A stretch of DNA of 34,215 bases from Acidobacteriota bacterium (GTDB lineage Bacteria; Acidobacteriota; Blastocatellia; HR10; JACQTD01). The position numbers and the translations under genes were made by a program. The DNA lies in assembly GCA_016210985.1 (NCBI GenBank), contig JACQTD010000274.1, positions 1 through 34,215 of the forward strand. The letters are read 5' to 3'. The notes under the pieces are model-generated. The model did not search any database and was not told the origin of the DNA. It saw only the letters and a program-made list of their open reading frames with translations. How positions within the stretch are numbered: the first letter of the stretch is position 1; the number at the start of each line of letters is the position of its first letter. Positions 25,068-33,711 of this stretch are shown here, one piece after another.

Positions 25068-26201
25068 CTACACCAGCTTCTGCCTTAACTTACGCGTGGC
25101 GGCGACAAATACCAGCGCGGCAAAGCCAATCAGGAGCAGTGACTCGACCCACAGCAGTGCGATCCCGATCTGCTTCAGGAATATACCCTTCACGATCGTG
25201 ACGAAGTACCGGGTCGGAACCAGGTAGGTGAGCAACCGTATCACGGCCGGCATGTTCTCGATGCCGTAGATGAACCCCGACAAAAGGAACGCAGGCAGAA
25301 ACGAGGTCAGGGTTCCCAGTTGGTAGGCAAGCAATTGCGTGCGCGCAACCGCGGAGAGCAGGATACCCCAGCAGAGCGCCCCGAAGAGAAACAGGCAGCC
25401 GGTCACCACAAGCAATAGCGGGTTTCCCCGCAACGGCACGTCGAAGACGAAGACGCCGACACCTACGGCGACCAGCATGTCGATCAGCCCCAATCCAAAG
25501 TAGGCAAGCATCTTTCCGAGCACGAGTTCGGCCGGACGAACCGGGGTGGACAGGAGTTGCTCCATCGTGCCCGTCTCCCATTCGCGCGCGATGGTCAACG
25601 AGGTGAGGAGCGAGGCTATGATCATAAGAATTACGGCGATCAGACCGGGAACGATATAGTTCCTCGATTTCAGTTCGCTGTTGTACCAGACTCGCAGCCG
25701 GGGCTCCACCGCGGGGGGAAGCTCCCCTCCCCCGCGTCGGTCGAGGGCGCGGGACCGCAGTTCGACGGAATGAGCTTCGACCAGGGACTCGGCGTAGCCC
25801 AGGGCGATGGATGCCGTGTTGGAATCGCTGCCGTCCAGCAGCAACTGGACGACGGCCTCGCTTCCGGACTCGAGATCGCGGGCGAAGCCGCGGCGAATCA
25901 CCACCCCCAGCAGCACCTGGCTTCGATCGATGGCCGACTCGATCGCGGGATAACCATCCGCTGCCCCGACCATCTCGAAATACCGCGATCCGTGAAATCG
26001 CGCAATCAATTCACGGCTCTGCGGAGTCTGGTCCGCGTCGTAGATGACCGTCAGGATTCGATCGACATCCAGACTCAGCGCGTACCCGAAGAGGAGCAAC
26101 ATCATCAGTGGCACGGCGAGGGCCATGACCAGGCTTCGAGGATCCCGGATGATGTGGAGGAACTCCTTTCGCGCCACCGCGCGTGTGCGCGTGATATTCA
26201 A
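25068..26201 (-). CDS. ABC-2 type permease (first of pair)
   Basis: Predicted 377-residue membrane subunit with the same architecture as its neighbour: N-terminal ARKEFLHIIRDPRSLVMALAVP helix, an extracytoplasmic domain with LLDGSDSNTASIALGYAESL, then five helices after REWETGTMEQLLSTPVRPAELVLGK. Start is a TTG at 26201 overlapping the stop of the upstream ATPase gene (TTGA), with GGGAG five bases before it. The two permeases probably arose by duplication. Confidence 0.92.
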   Translation of the reverse strand: MNITRTRAVARKEFLHIIRDPRSLVMALAVPLMMLLLFGYALSLDVDRILTVIYDADQTPQSRELIARFHGSRYFEMVGAADGYPAIESAIDRSQVLLGVVIRRGFARDLESGSEAVVQLLLDGSDSNTASIALGYAESLVEAHSVELRSRALDRRGGGELPPAVEPRLRVWYNSELKSRNYIVPGLIAVILMIIASLLTSLTIAREWETGTMEQLLSTPVRPAELVLGKMLAYFGLGLIDMLVAVGVGVFVFDVPLRGNPLLLVVTGCLFLFGALCWGILLSAVARTQLLAYQLGTLTSFLPAFLLSGFIYGIENMPAVIRLLTYLVPTRYFVTIVKGIFLKQIGIALLWVESLLLIGFAALVFVAATRKLRQKLV

Positions 26202-27160
26202 GGCCGCTCCCGCTCCTCACCCTCAATCATGGCGACAAAGACATCCTCCATGGACGGAGGGATGGATTCCCATCGCCGGATCTCGATGCCTCGCAGGCGC
26301 AACGCCTCGCGGATGTCATGATCCGCCTGGTCGGCATCGGTCACCGTCACATGCAGGCCTCCACCGAACACCGCAACGTCGGAAACGCAGGACAGACCTT
26401 CGAGGGCCTCCATGCTTTCCAGAGAATCGGTGGAATCAAGGTGCATCAGCCGGCCGGGGGGGAACTCCTGCTTGAGCTGCGAGGGAGAACCCAGCGAGAT
26501 GATCCTCCCTCGATACATCAGTGCGAGACGGTGGCAGTATTCCGCCTCATCCATGTAATGCGTGCTGACAAAAATCGTCTGTCCCGCGGCGGAGAGCTGG
26601 TAGATCAGATCCCAGAACGCCCGGCGGGCGATCGGATCCACGCCGGAGGTCGGTTCATCCAGAAACAGAATGGGCGGTTCGTGCAGGATGGCGCAGCCGA
26701 GCGCCAGCCGCTGTTTCATCCCGCCGGCCAGGTGCCGGGCCAGCGTCCCTCTCCGATCCTTGAGGCCCGACATCTCCAGCACGTACTCCTTCCGGGGTCG
26801 GCGCAGCGCCGGCGGCACGCCATAAATCCCGCTGAAGAAGTCAATATTCTCCTCCACCTCAAGGTCTTCGTAGAGGGAGAATCTCTGCGACATATACCCG
26901 ATGTGGCCCTTGATCGACTCGGCCTGGCCCGCCAGATCGAATCCTCCCACCGTCCCTCGTCCGCTTGTCGGTGTCAGCAATCCGCACAACATGCGGATGG
27001 TGGTCGATTTCCCGGCGCCATTGGGCCCCAGGAATCCAAAAATCTCTCCACTTCGAACCCGGAAGGAGACGCGATCGACGGCCGTGAAACTGCCAAAGCG
27101 TTTCACCAGACCGTCCACTTCAACGGCTGGAACAGCCTGTCCGGGAGTTCCTATGGTCAT
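26198..27160 (-). CDS. ABC transporter ATP-binding protein (second of pair)
   Basis: Predicted 320-residue ATPase. Walker A GPNGAGKST at about residues 45-53, Walker B ILFLDEPTSGVDP and the H-loop STHYMDEAEYC are intact. The signature is LAGGMKQ rather than LSGGMKQ, a conservative but unusual change. The C-terminal 90 residues are the DrrA-like extension. Overlaps both neighbours by four bases (ATGA upstream, TTGA downstream), so it is translationally coupled. Confidence 0.93.
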   Translation of the reverse strand: MTIGTPGQAVPAVEVDGLVKRFGSFTAVDRVSFRVRSGEIFGFLGPNGAGKSTTIRMLCGLLTPTSGRGTVGGFDLAGQAESIKGHIGYMSQRFSLYEDLEVEENIDFFSGIYGVPPALRRPRKEYVLEMSGLKDRRGTLARHLAGGMKQRLALGCAILHEPPILFLDEPTSGVDPIARRAFWDLIYQLSAAGQTIFVSTHYMDEAEYCHRLALMYRGRIISLGSPSQLKQEFPPGRLMHLDSTDSLESMEALEGLSCVSDVAVFGGGLHVTVTDADQADHDIREALRLRGIEIRRWESIPPSMEDVFVAMIEGEERERP

Positions 27161-28083
27161 GACGCCTTGGCAATCAGCGCGATGAATACATCTTCAAGCG
27201 TGGGCACGATCCGATTCATCGTGGTCACGCCGAGCTGCGCCTTTTCCATCGCCCGTCTGAGGCCGGACTCCGAGATTTGCGCCGGCGAAAAGAAGACGTG
27301 CAGGGCGGCGCCCGCCGGCTCCGCACTGATCACCCCCTCACAGGCGCGGAGGAATTCTCTCGCCCGCTGGGGTTCGGAGGTGACCACTTCATAACAGTGT
27401 TCTTCCATATTCCTCCGAAGGGCATCCGGCGCATCGCAATGAATCAGGCTTCCATGATGGAGCAGCCCGACGCGATGGCATCGCTCGGCCTCATCCAGAT
27501 ACGCGGTCGTAATGAAGATCGTGACTCCGTCCCGCACCAGCCGGTAAAGGATCGCCCAGAAGTCGCGCCGCGAAACCGGGTCGACTCCGTTCGTCGGCTC
27601 GTCCAGGAGCAGGATCCGGGGATGATGAAGCAGCGTGCACATCAGCGCCAGCTTCTGTTTCATTCCTCCCGACAGCTTGGCAGCCCGTCGGGCTCGAAAG
27701 GGCTCCATTCGGGTCATATGCAGGAGCTGCCCCATCAGCCCCTCCCGTTCCGCACCGGACACGCCGAAGAGATCGGCATAGAACAGCATGTTCTCTTCGA
27801 CCGACAAGTCGCCATAGAGGGCGAATCGCTGGGCCATGTATCCGATCTGATCCTTTACAGCATCAACCTGACGGGTCACATCGAACCCCGCTACCCGGGC
27901 ACGCCCGGAGGTCGGATCCATCAACCCTGAAAGGATGCGCAGGGTGGTGGTCTTACCCGCGCCGTCCGGACCGACGAGACCAAAAATCTCGCCCGGCATC
28001 ACTTGAAGATTAAGCTGGTCAACCGCCAGCAGGTCTCCAAAACTGCGGCTCAGTTCCGTGGTTTCAATGATCGGCTCGGTCAT
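27157..28083 (-). CDS. ABC transporter ATP-binding protein (first of pair)
   Basis: Predicted 308-residue ATPase with Walker A GPDGAGKTT, signature LSGGMKQ, Walker B ILLLDEPTNGVDP and a C-terminal extension like that of its partner. Both ATPases look catalytically complete, so a heterodimer with two active sites is expected. The ATG at 28083 has no ribosome site: the bases before it belong to a heptamer repeat array that separates it from hlyD. Translation must rely on readthrough from elsewhere, a leaderless message or an unrecognised signal. Confidence 0.92.
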   Translation of the reverse strand: MTEPIIETTELSRSFGDLLAVDQLNLQVMPGEIFGLVGPDGAGKTTTLRILSGLMDPTSGRARVAGFDVTRQVDAVKDQIGYMAQRFALYGDLSVEENMLFYADLFGVSGAEREGLMGQLLHMTRMEPFRARRAAKLSGGMKQKLALMCTLLHHPRILLLDEPTNGVDPVSRRDFWAILYRLVRDGVTIFITTAYLDEAERCHRVGLLHHGSLIHCDAPDALRRNMEEHCYEVVTSEPQRAREFLRACEGVISAEPAGAALHVFFSPAQISESGLRRAMEKAQLGVTTMNRIVPTLEDVFIALIAKAS

Positions 28084-28085
28084 GG

Positions 28086-28154
28086 GGTTGCGAAGTGTTA
28101 CGGGTTACGGGTTAGGTGTTGCGGGTTTCGGGTTTCGGGTTGCGTGTTGCGCGA
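28086..28154. repeat. Heptamer array, TxCGGGT units
   Basis: From 28092 nine 7-base units run in phase: GAAGTGT, TACGGGT, TACGGGT, TAGGTGT, TGCGGGT, TTCGGGT, TTCGGGT, TGCGTGT, TGCGCGA. The array begins directly upstream of an ATPase start codon. Bases 28118-28144 are an exact inverted copy of 28235-28261 in the second array. Confidence 0.85.
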
Positions 28155-28196
28155 GACCGGAAAGACGTTGGAATTCGAGTCTTCCTCCACAGCAAA

Positions 28197-28294
28197 TCAC
28201 GATTCACGCTTCCCCTCTCACGACTCACTACACCCGCAACCCGAAACCCGAAACCCGCAACCCGAAACCCGAAACCCGTATCACTCTTCACTTC
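28197..28294. repeat. Heptamer array, ACCCGxA and TCACxxx units, inverted to the first
   Basis: Fourteen 7-base units without a break: TCACGAT, TCACGCT, TCCCCTC, TCACGAC, TCACTAC, ACCCGCA, ACCCGAA, ACCCGAA, ACCCGCA, ACCCGAA, ACCCGAA, ACCCGTA, TCACTCT, TCACTTC. The last two units cover the hlyD stop codon. The seven ACCCGxA units are the reverse complement of the units in the first array. The 42 bases between the arrays (28155-28196) show no period or gene. Confidence 0.85.
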
Positions 28295-29487
28295 TCAAGC
28301 CTTATCTCGGCATCGGCCGGCATATTCAACTTCAGCTCCCGTTCCGGATTAGCGATATCGACCTTGATTCGATAGACCAATTTCACCCTTTCTTCAGGCG
28401 TCTGGATCTGTTTGGGGGTGAACTCGGCCTGCGAGGAAATGAAGGAGACACGACCCGAGTAGATTCGTCCGGGGAAGGAGTCCGTCGTGATACTGGCCCT
28501 GGCGCCCAATTGGACTCGGCCGAGGTCCTGCTCCCGGATATATCCCCGGAGCCAGGGGTGGTCCACATCCCCGATCGTCACGACGGTGGCCCCCGCCGCC
28601 AGCACGTCACCCACCTCCGCCGACTTCACCAGCACCACCCCGTCGATGGGGCTCGTGACCTCGGTGTCAGCAAGCTGGGACTCGATTACGGCCAATTCGG
28701 CCCTCGCCCGCTCGACTTCGGCTTTTCGGGTTTCGTTCTCCAATACACGTCGCTCGACCTCCAGGCGAAGCGCCTGGGCCTGAGAGAGCGCAGCGCGGGC
28801 GCGGGCCACCTCCGACCGGGCGGCGGCAATCGTTTCCGCGCGAGGCCCTTCCCGGATCAGGGATAGTTGCTCCTCGGCCTGTTTCAGCGCCGCCGCCGCA
28901 GCCTCGGTACGGCTTCTGAACTGGTCATACTGGGCTGTGGAGATATCTTCATTCTTATAGAGTTTCTGGGCTCGCTCCCAGTCCGATTGTGCCCATTCAT
29001 GCTCGGTTCGCGCCCGTTCGACCGCGGCCTTGCCCTGTTCGATCTCCTGGGGTCTCGAACCGGCCAGAAGATCCCTCAGGCGGGACTCGGCCTGGCTGAT
29101 CTCAGCCGTTCGCTGGCTCACCTGTCCCTCAGCCGTCTCTCGTTGATACCGGATGGCTGCCTGGAGCTGGGGAATCTGGGACTCCGCGGCCGAGAGGGAG
29201 GCCCGTGCTCGGTCGCGCTGCCGCAGGACCTGCTCGCGATCAAGGCGGGCGATGATCATACCCTTCGTGACTGCGTCCCCCTCGTCCAGGGTGCGTTCGA
29301 CCAGCTTTCCCGCCGTCTTGAAGGCAATGCCCACCTCAGTCAATTCGATATTGCCCGAGAATCGGATCGCCACTCCGCTGTCGGTTCGGAGCAGACGGAT
29401 CAGTACCACGCCCGCCGATACGGCGGCCACGAGCAACGCCGCCACAAGGATGGTCTTCTTCGACATGCGTCTTCGCGCCCCCGTCAC
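28288..29487 (-). CDS. HlyD-family periplasmic adaptor (membrane fusion protein)
   Basis: Predicted 399-residue adaptor linking the ABC permeases to the TolC-like channel. N-terminal membrane anchor (about residues 11-33), a lipoyl/barrel-sandwich half (FKTAGKLVERTLDEGDAVTKG), a long coiled-coil hairpin of Ala/Arg/Glu-rich helices (about 90-260), the second lipoyl half (ADTEVTSPIDGVVLVKSAEVGD) and a beta-barrel domain. Resembles YbhG/YhiI. GTG at 29487 overlaps the tolC-like stop (GTGA); an internal ATG at 29466 is an alternative start. Its last codons fall in the heptamer array, so the C-terminal residues may have been altered by repeat growth. Confidence 0.93.
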   Translation of the reverse strand: MTGARRRMSKKTILVAALLVAAVSAGVVLIRLLRTDSGVAIRFSGNIELTEVGIAFKTAGKLVERTLDEGDAVTKGMIIARLDREQVLRQRDRARASLSAAESQIPQLQAAIRYQRETAEGQVSQRTAEISQAESRLRDLLAGSRPQEIEQGKAAVERARTEHEWAQSDWERAQKLYKNEDISTAQYDQFRSRTEAAAAALKQAEEQLSLIREGPRAETIAAARSEVARARAALSQAQALRLEVERRVLENETRKAEVERARAELAVIESQLADTEVTSPIDGVVLVKSAEVGDVLAAGATVVTIGDVDHPWLRGYIREQDLGRVQLGARASITTDSFPGRIYSGRVSFISSQAEFTPKQIQTPEERVKLVYRIKVDIANPERELKLNMPADAEIRLEK

Positions 29488-30872
29488 GGTATCAGCTGTC
29501 GAATCGTTCCCATAGCTTCACCCAGGTCGATGCGCGAGAGATTATGATTGAAGAGGGCGGCCAGATGATTGTCCCGTGCCCGCTGCAGCCGGTTCTGCGC
29601 GTCGGTCACCTCCAGATTCGTCGTCACGCCCGCCTGGTAGCGACGCCTCGCCTGCTCCAACTCGCGCTCGGCAAGCCCTTGTCCCTCTTCCGCCACTTTC
29701 ACCTGCTCTACCGCAGACCGCAGACGGTCAAACGCTACCCGGACATCCAGTTCGATCTGCTGTCTCAAGTCCCTGATGCGTATGCGCTCCTGCTCGAGCA
29801 GCGAAGTGCTCTCGGACCGGCGCGCATTGCGCCGTCCGCCGTCAAATACAGGGACGGTGACCGTGACGCCGAAGGAGCGTGTCGGGGCTGCATGATTCAG
29901 GCTCGAACCGATGGTCCCATAATCCGCAAAAACCCCGATCGAAGGCACCCGCTCTAACAGGGTGGCTCGCCGGTTGAGTCTCGCGCTCTCCATGCGCGCC
30001 TGCTGCGCCTTGAAGTCGGCCCTGGACTGCAGCGCCACGACGATAGCCTGTTCCTCGGACAACACGGGAATAGGGTGTGCCACCAGCCTATCCGAGAGTT
30101 CCAGCCGGGTGTCGAGATCGAGACCGATGGCGCGCAGGAGCTGAAAAATGGCCTGCCGGGACTCATTTTCGGCGACCAGCAGCCGTTGGCGCTCATTGAA
30201 GAGTTGAACTTGCGCCCGTGTCACCTCGATGCCCGTCCCGGTCCCGGCCTCCTTCTCACTCGCCGCCAGATCCTTCAATGCCTCGGCGAGGGTGACATTG
30301 GATCTTAGCGTATCGACATGCGCCTGGGCACGAAGCGCAGAGACATAGGCTTTTGCGACCTGGCCGGCCACCTGATCCCCGGTACCGTCGCGATCGCTTG
30401 CCGTCGCATCCACAACCGCGCGCGCAGCCTGGAACCTTCGGATCGAGCTCAGGTCGAGAACATTCTGCCTCAAGGTCGCTCGGGCATCGAAGACGCTGAA
30501 CGGGCCGACTCGCTCCGGCGGCTTGAATCCGGGTATCGGCACATCGAGCCGCAAACCGAACGCGGAGAGGTTTACGGTCTGGTTACGCTGTCCGACCGAG
30601 GATTCGATGCTGGGTAGTAACGCGGCTTGCGCCTGCGCCGCTCGGGCCACCGACTGCCGCTCGAGCTCCCTGGCCAGTTGCAGGCGAGTACTACCCTGGG
30701 GTGCCAGGGCGAGGTCGACCGCATGCTCCAGACTCAGCCTCAACAGGCCTGGCTTCAGCGAGTCGGATGGCCCCTGCGGTTCCATCGTGACTGATTGGGC
30801 TTGGGCAATACCGACCAACAGCCAGCTCGCAAGCCACGCCTGCAAGAGTTTCCACACGCATCGCCGCATCAC
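29484..30872 (-). CDS. TolC-like outer-membrane efflux protein
   Basis: Predicted 462-residue outer-membrane channel. Signal peptide of about 25 residues ends in AQAQS. Two OEP repeats are visible, each with long amphipathic helices: LRLSLEHAVDLAL...LLPSIESSVGQRN, and LSEEQAIVVALQSRADFKAQQARME, with GVFADYGTIGSS and VPVFDGGRRNARRSES beta segments. It is first in the operon with hlyD, two ATPases and two permeases, giving a complete tripartite exporter (drug, lipid or metabolite; cargo not determinable). GTG at 30872 or ATG one codon later; GGGAGGAG precedes both. No clear promoter found in the 159-base gap upstream. Confidence 0.92.
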   Translation of the reverse strand: MMRRCVWKLLQAWLASWLLVGIAQAQSVTMEPQGPSDSLKPGLLRLSLEHAVDLALAPQGSTRLQLARELERQSVARAAQAQAALLPSIESSVGQRNQTVNLSAFGLRLDVPIPGFKPPERVGPFSVFDARATLRQNVLDLSSIRRFQAARAVVDATASDRDGTGDQVAGQVAKAYVSALRAQAHVDTLRSNVTLAEALKDLAASEKEAGTGTGIEVTRAQVQLFNERQRLLVAENESRQAIFQLLRAIGLDLDTRLELSDRLVAHPIPVLSEEQAIVVALQSRADFKAQQARMESARLNRRATLLERVPSIGVFADYGTIGSSLNHAAPTRSFGVTVTVPVFDGGRRNARRSESTSLLEQERIRIRDLRQQIELDVRVAFDRLRSAVEQVKVAEEGQGLAERELEQARRRYQAGVTTNLEVTDAQNRLQRARDNHLAALFNHNLSRIDLGEAMGTIRQLIP

Positions 30873-31031
30873 TTGAACTCCTCCCGGAAATCGTCCAATC
30901 GACCCACGGTTTGGGCCGGACCCGCCCCTTTCCCCGGTAACGTTGTGAGCTGAATGGCAGGCGGGACCGCGAAAAGTCCGGATTGATGTTATTACTCCGG
31001 TCGTTTAATTGCTGGCTGACCCGACGGTATC

Positions 31032-31319
31032 TTACGTGGTTCTCAATTCTGACGCGCAGTGAGCGCACCGTGCGGCTTTGATCGGAATCGCCGAGAGACA
31101 GTAAACGCATTCTTTCGTCGAGGGGCCGGCTTCCGGCGCCGGCTGCTGCATCCGGTTGACCTGCCGGATGATCAGGAAGATCACAAAGGCGATGATCACA
31201 AAATCGATCACGGTGTTGAGGAAGACCCCGTAATTGATGGTGGGGGCTCCCGCAGCCTTCGCTTCCGCCAACGTGGCATACGCGGTGCCCGCAAGATTAA
31301 TGAGCCGATCTCCGACCAA
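31032..31319 (-). pseudogene. mscL: 5'-truncated mscL (mechanosensitive channel) fragment
   Basis: The reading frame matches only the second half of Msc[19 protein letters not shown], then the second membrane helix [23 protein letters not shown], then a C-terminal zinc ribbon (CVYC ... CAHC) found in some MscL proteins. The N-terminal amphipathic helix and pore-lining first helix, about 50-55 residues, are absent. The 112 bases upstream (to the nfuA stop at 31433) encode nothing like them in any frame on this strand. The only start is TTG at 31319 without a ribosome site. Such a protein could not form a channel, so this is a deletion remnant. Confidence 0.8.
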
Positions 31320-31432
31320 GGGACACTTCGGATAGCAGTGGCGAAACTCGCGGCGGATTGCGCCAGAGTAAGGTACTCCCCTCCGGCATCCGGATCATCC
31401 CGACTTCGGACCCATGGGATCCGTCTTTCGTT

Positions 31433-32029
31433 TTATTTCGCGGGCGCGTAATAAGGATTGGTTCCGGCAGCGTGATCGGTCGTATCGTAGATGTTTGCAA
31501 CCTCGGGGATCCGCTCCCTGATCAGACCTTCGACCCCCTGCTTCAGGGTAACGCTGGCGGCGCCGCAACCCTGACAGCCTCCGCCCATGCGCAAATAAAC
31601 GTTGTTTTCGATGATGTCGAGGATCTCGATGTAGCCGCCGTGGGAGGCTACCGCAGGATTGATGGACGTATCGAGCACCTCTTGCACCTTGGCCTTCAAC
31701 TTCTCGGGCGCGATCGGAGGTTGCTTGTGCTTATCGGAGATGAGTGTCCCGCCCGCCTGCAGTCGCTCGCGGATAATTGCACCGATTTTCCTGCCGACGA
31801 CGGGCCACTCCTCGGTTCCGGTCTTGTGGACCGTGAGGATATTGCCCGCCACGGTCACGCCATCCACGCCAGTCAGGCCGAAAAGCGCCTCCGCCAGCGG
31901 GGATCCCTTTCCCTGGGCCGGATTCTCGAAATTGACATACCCTGAGAACAACGGTCGGTCAACTGTAAACTTACAGGCGCCGATATCGAATTTGTCCACT
32001 TCTGCCGCGATCTTGATGGGCTGTTCCAT
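31433..32029 (-). CDS. nfuA: NfuA-like Fe-S cluster carrier
   Basis: Predicted 198-residue iron-sulfur carrier. N-terminal Nfu_N-type domain (residues 1-90, with GSPLAEALFGLTGVDGVTVAGNILTV split by a short linker) and C-terminal NifU-like domain with the cluster-binding C152-x2-C155 motif (GGGCQGCGAAS). This is the usual NfuA/HIRIP5 order. ATG at 32029 is preceded by GGAGGAG. It follows the radical SAM gene by 52 bases on the same strand, fitting a role in maturing Fe-S enzymes. Confidence 0.93.
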   Translation of the reverse strand: MEQPIKIAAEVDKFDIGACKFTVDRPLFSGYVNFENPAQGKGSPLAEALFGLTGVDGVTVAGNILTVHKTGTEEWPVVGRKIGAIIRERLQAGGTLISDKHKQPPIAPEKLKAKVQEVLDTSINPAVASHGGYIEILDIIENNVYLRMGGGCQGCGAASVTLKQGVEGLIRERIPEVANIYDTTDHAAGTNPYYAPAK

Positions 32030-32081
32030 TACCCCTCTCCTCCAATTCGTCCGAACGCTTTAATATAACGGGCAGGGACGA

Positions 32082-33605
32082 CTATTTCAATCGCTTGAAC
32101 GTCCGCAAGGCTCGCACTTGATCGTCCGTAGGTTCCGCGCAGCAAAACCAGGCTTCGGTCAATCGGGGGGAACGGGCCCTGGCCGGGCCCGCCGCGAGCC
32201 TTCCGCCGGCGCCGCCATGGAGCTTGTCCAACCCCCGTGCCAACTCGACAACCCGAATAAACGTTACGGCCGGGTCCTGACCCGTGCGCGCGGCCGCCAT
32301 GAGTTCCGCGTTGACGACCCGGTGAAGATTGTCCATGTGGGGATCAGGGTGCTTCCAATTGAAACTGAGCGACTCCCGCACCAGGGGTCCGAGATGAGGA
32401 ATCAGGGCCGGGCTCGACAGGAGTGCCGATCCGGGCGGGACGAGCAATCGAATCCCAAACTGGACTGGATCGACGTGATCGATCAGTTCCTCCCGCTCGA
32501 CCCAGTCAAGTACATTGAGATAGTCGCGATACGTGGTCCAGGGCGTGAAGGAGACCAGAGAAGGGCGCAGACTGATTCCCGCGGCCCGGACGACTTCGAG
32601 CGCGACAGACACATCTGCCCGGGTATGTCCCTTCTCGAGGTTCGTAAGTACGGTGTCGCTCAAGGACTCCACGGCAGAAACTACGAACAGGCAGCCTGCC
32701 TGACCCAGTTCCGGGAAGACGGTGCGGTGCTTCAGGATGTGCTCAACCTTGGTGGTGATGTCGAAGGTCAGGTCGGGGAACACAGCATGCATGTCCCGAA
32801 CCACCCCCATCGAGTGGCCTGGTCCGTTCAAGAAATCGGGATCACCGAAGGTGATGTGCCGCGCGCCGGAGTCCACCAGTTTCCGGATGTCTTCGAGGAC
32901 TACCTCCCTAGGCACAACGAAGAATCGGCCATCGTACACGGGGGTAATGGGGCAGTGAAGACAACGATGAAGACACCCTCGGCTGGTCTCCACATAACCC
33001 ACGAGTGTCAACGTGTTCCGGTGTTCGAGCCGGGCGTATCGTTCAAGCGGCGGCAACTTCGATCGACTGGGTGCCGGGAAGGGTAATCGTTCCAGCCAGG
33101 GAGCCGCCCGACCGCCTCTTGCAGTGACCCCGTCAACGCTTCCGGCGGATTCCCCAGCCAGCGTTTGAACGAGTTTCACGAGCGGGCCTTCGTACTCACC
33201 GCCGATGACGGACTCGGCCAGGCCATCCAGCAGCAGTCCGGCGTTGAGCGAGGCATAGAGGCCATAGAAGCAGATGTGGCATGCGGGGTTGATCTCCTTC
33301 ACCCGTTGCGCCGCCTGAATGCCCAATCGGAGCGCGGTATGCATCGGAACCGAGATGCCGACGAATCGCGCGCGGGAAACGGCCTCCGGCGCCAGTTCCT
33401 GGACCGCTATATCGATCGCCCCGGGCGCGAATCCCGCACGTTCGAGGAACGCCATTGGAGAAGCCAGGCCGAGCGGCTGGTGTCCAAGTTCGTAGCAGGA
33501 GATGAGAAGGAGGGCTCCCGGATCCCTCCAACGGGGAACGCTTGATGCCCCGCCATCGAGGCTGCTTCTCGTGCTGATCAGCTGTACGGGCATGCGATTC
33601 GGCAT
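32082..33605 (-). CDS. CCAEP-tail radical SAM protein with N-terminal B12-like domain
   Basis: Predicted 507-residue radical SAM enzyme of the group known as CUAEP/CCAEP-tail radical SAM (seleno)proteins. The N-terminal cobalamin-binding-like domain (LLISCYELGHQPLGLASP ... GGEYEG) precedes the cluster motif C211-x3-C215-x2-C218 (SRGCLHRCLHC). The C-terminal FCCAEPT has two Cys codons (TGC TGC, residues 488-489); other members have selenocysteine at the second. Substrate unknown. The frame is open further upstream, but ATG at 33605 has GGGG at six bases; ATG at 33593 is an alternative. nfuA follows. Confidence 0.88.
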   Translation of the reverse strand: MPNRMPVQLISTRSSLDGGASSVPRWRDPGALLLISCYELGHQPLGLASPMAFLERAGFAPGAIDIAVQELAPEAVSRARFVGISVPMHTALRLGIQAAQRVKEINPACHICFYGLYASLNAGLLLDGLAESVIGGEYEGPLVKLVQTLAGESAGSVDGVTARGGRAAPWLERLPFPAPSRSKLPPLERYARLEHRNTLTLVGYVETSRGCLHRCLHCPITPVYDGRFFVVPREVVLEDIRKLVDSGARHITFGDPDFLNGPGHSMGVVRDMHAVFPDLTFDITTKVEHILKHRTVFPELGQAGCLFVVSAVESLSDTVLTNLEKGHTRADVSVALEVVRAAGISLRPSLVSFTPWTTYRDYLNVLDWVEREELIDHVDPVQFGIRLLVPPGSALLSSPALIPHLGPLVRESLSFNWKHPDPHMDNLHRVVNAELMAAARTGQDPAVTFIRVVELARGLDKLHGGAGGRLAAGPARARSPRLTEAWFCCAEPTDDQVRALRTFKRLK

Positions 33606-33651
33606 TTTCGACCCCGGGCTTGCCACCGTCAAGCGGGAGCGGGCCGCAGGT

Positions 33652-33681
33652 TTGACAATCCCCGCCCGACCGGGTTCCAAT
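33652..33681 (+). promoter_or_regulatory. Possible promoter of the MlaF-like gene
   Basis: Perfect TTGACA (33652-33657), 18-base spacer, TCCAAT (33676-33681; four of six consensus bases). It lies in the 106-base divergent gap, 30 bases before the TTG start at 33712. Confidence 0.4.
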
Positions 33682-33711
33682 ACCGGCGCTATCCGACCCG
33701 GAGGGGTATCG

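Noticed and set aside
23173-25227. Very long plus-strand open frame (684 codons)
   Set aside because: Antisense to trpF-like and ABC permease genes with clear motifs; the translation is Gln/His/Arg-rich and featureless, typical of a GC-rich shadow frame.
28092-28294. CRISPR array or telomere-like end
   Set aside because: Units are seven bases with no spacers, and both sides continue into one operon; not CRISPR and not a chromosome end.
32136-32150. Selenocysteine codon in the radical SAM tail
   Set aside because: Both residues are encoded by TGC, so this is the Cys variant.
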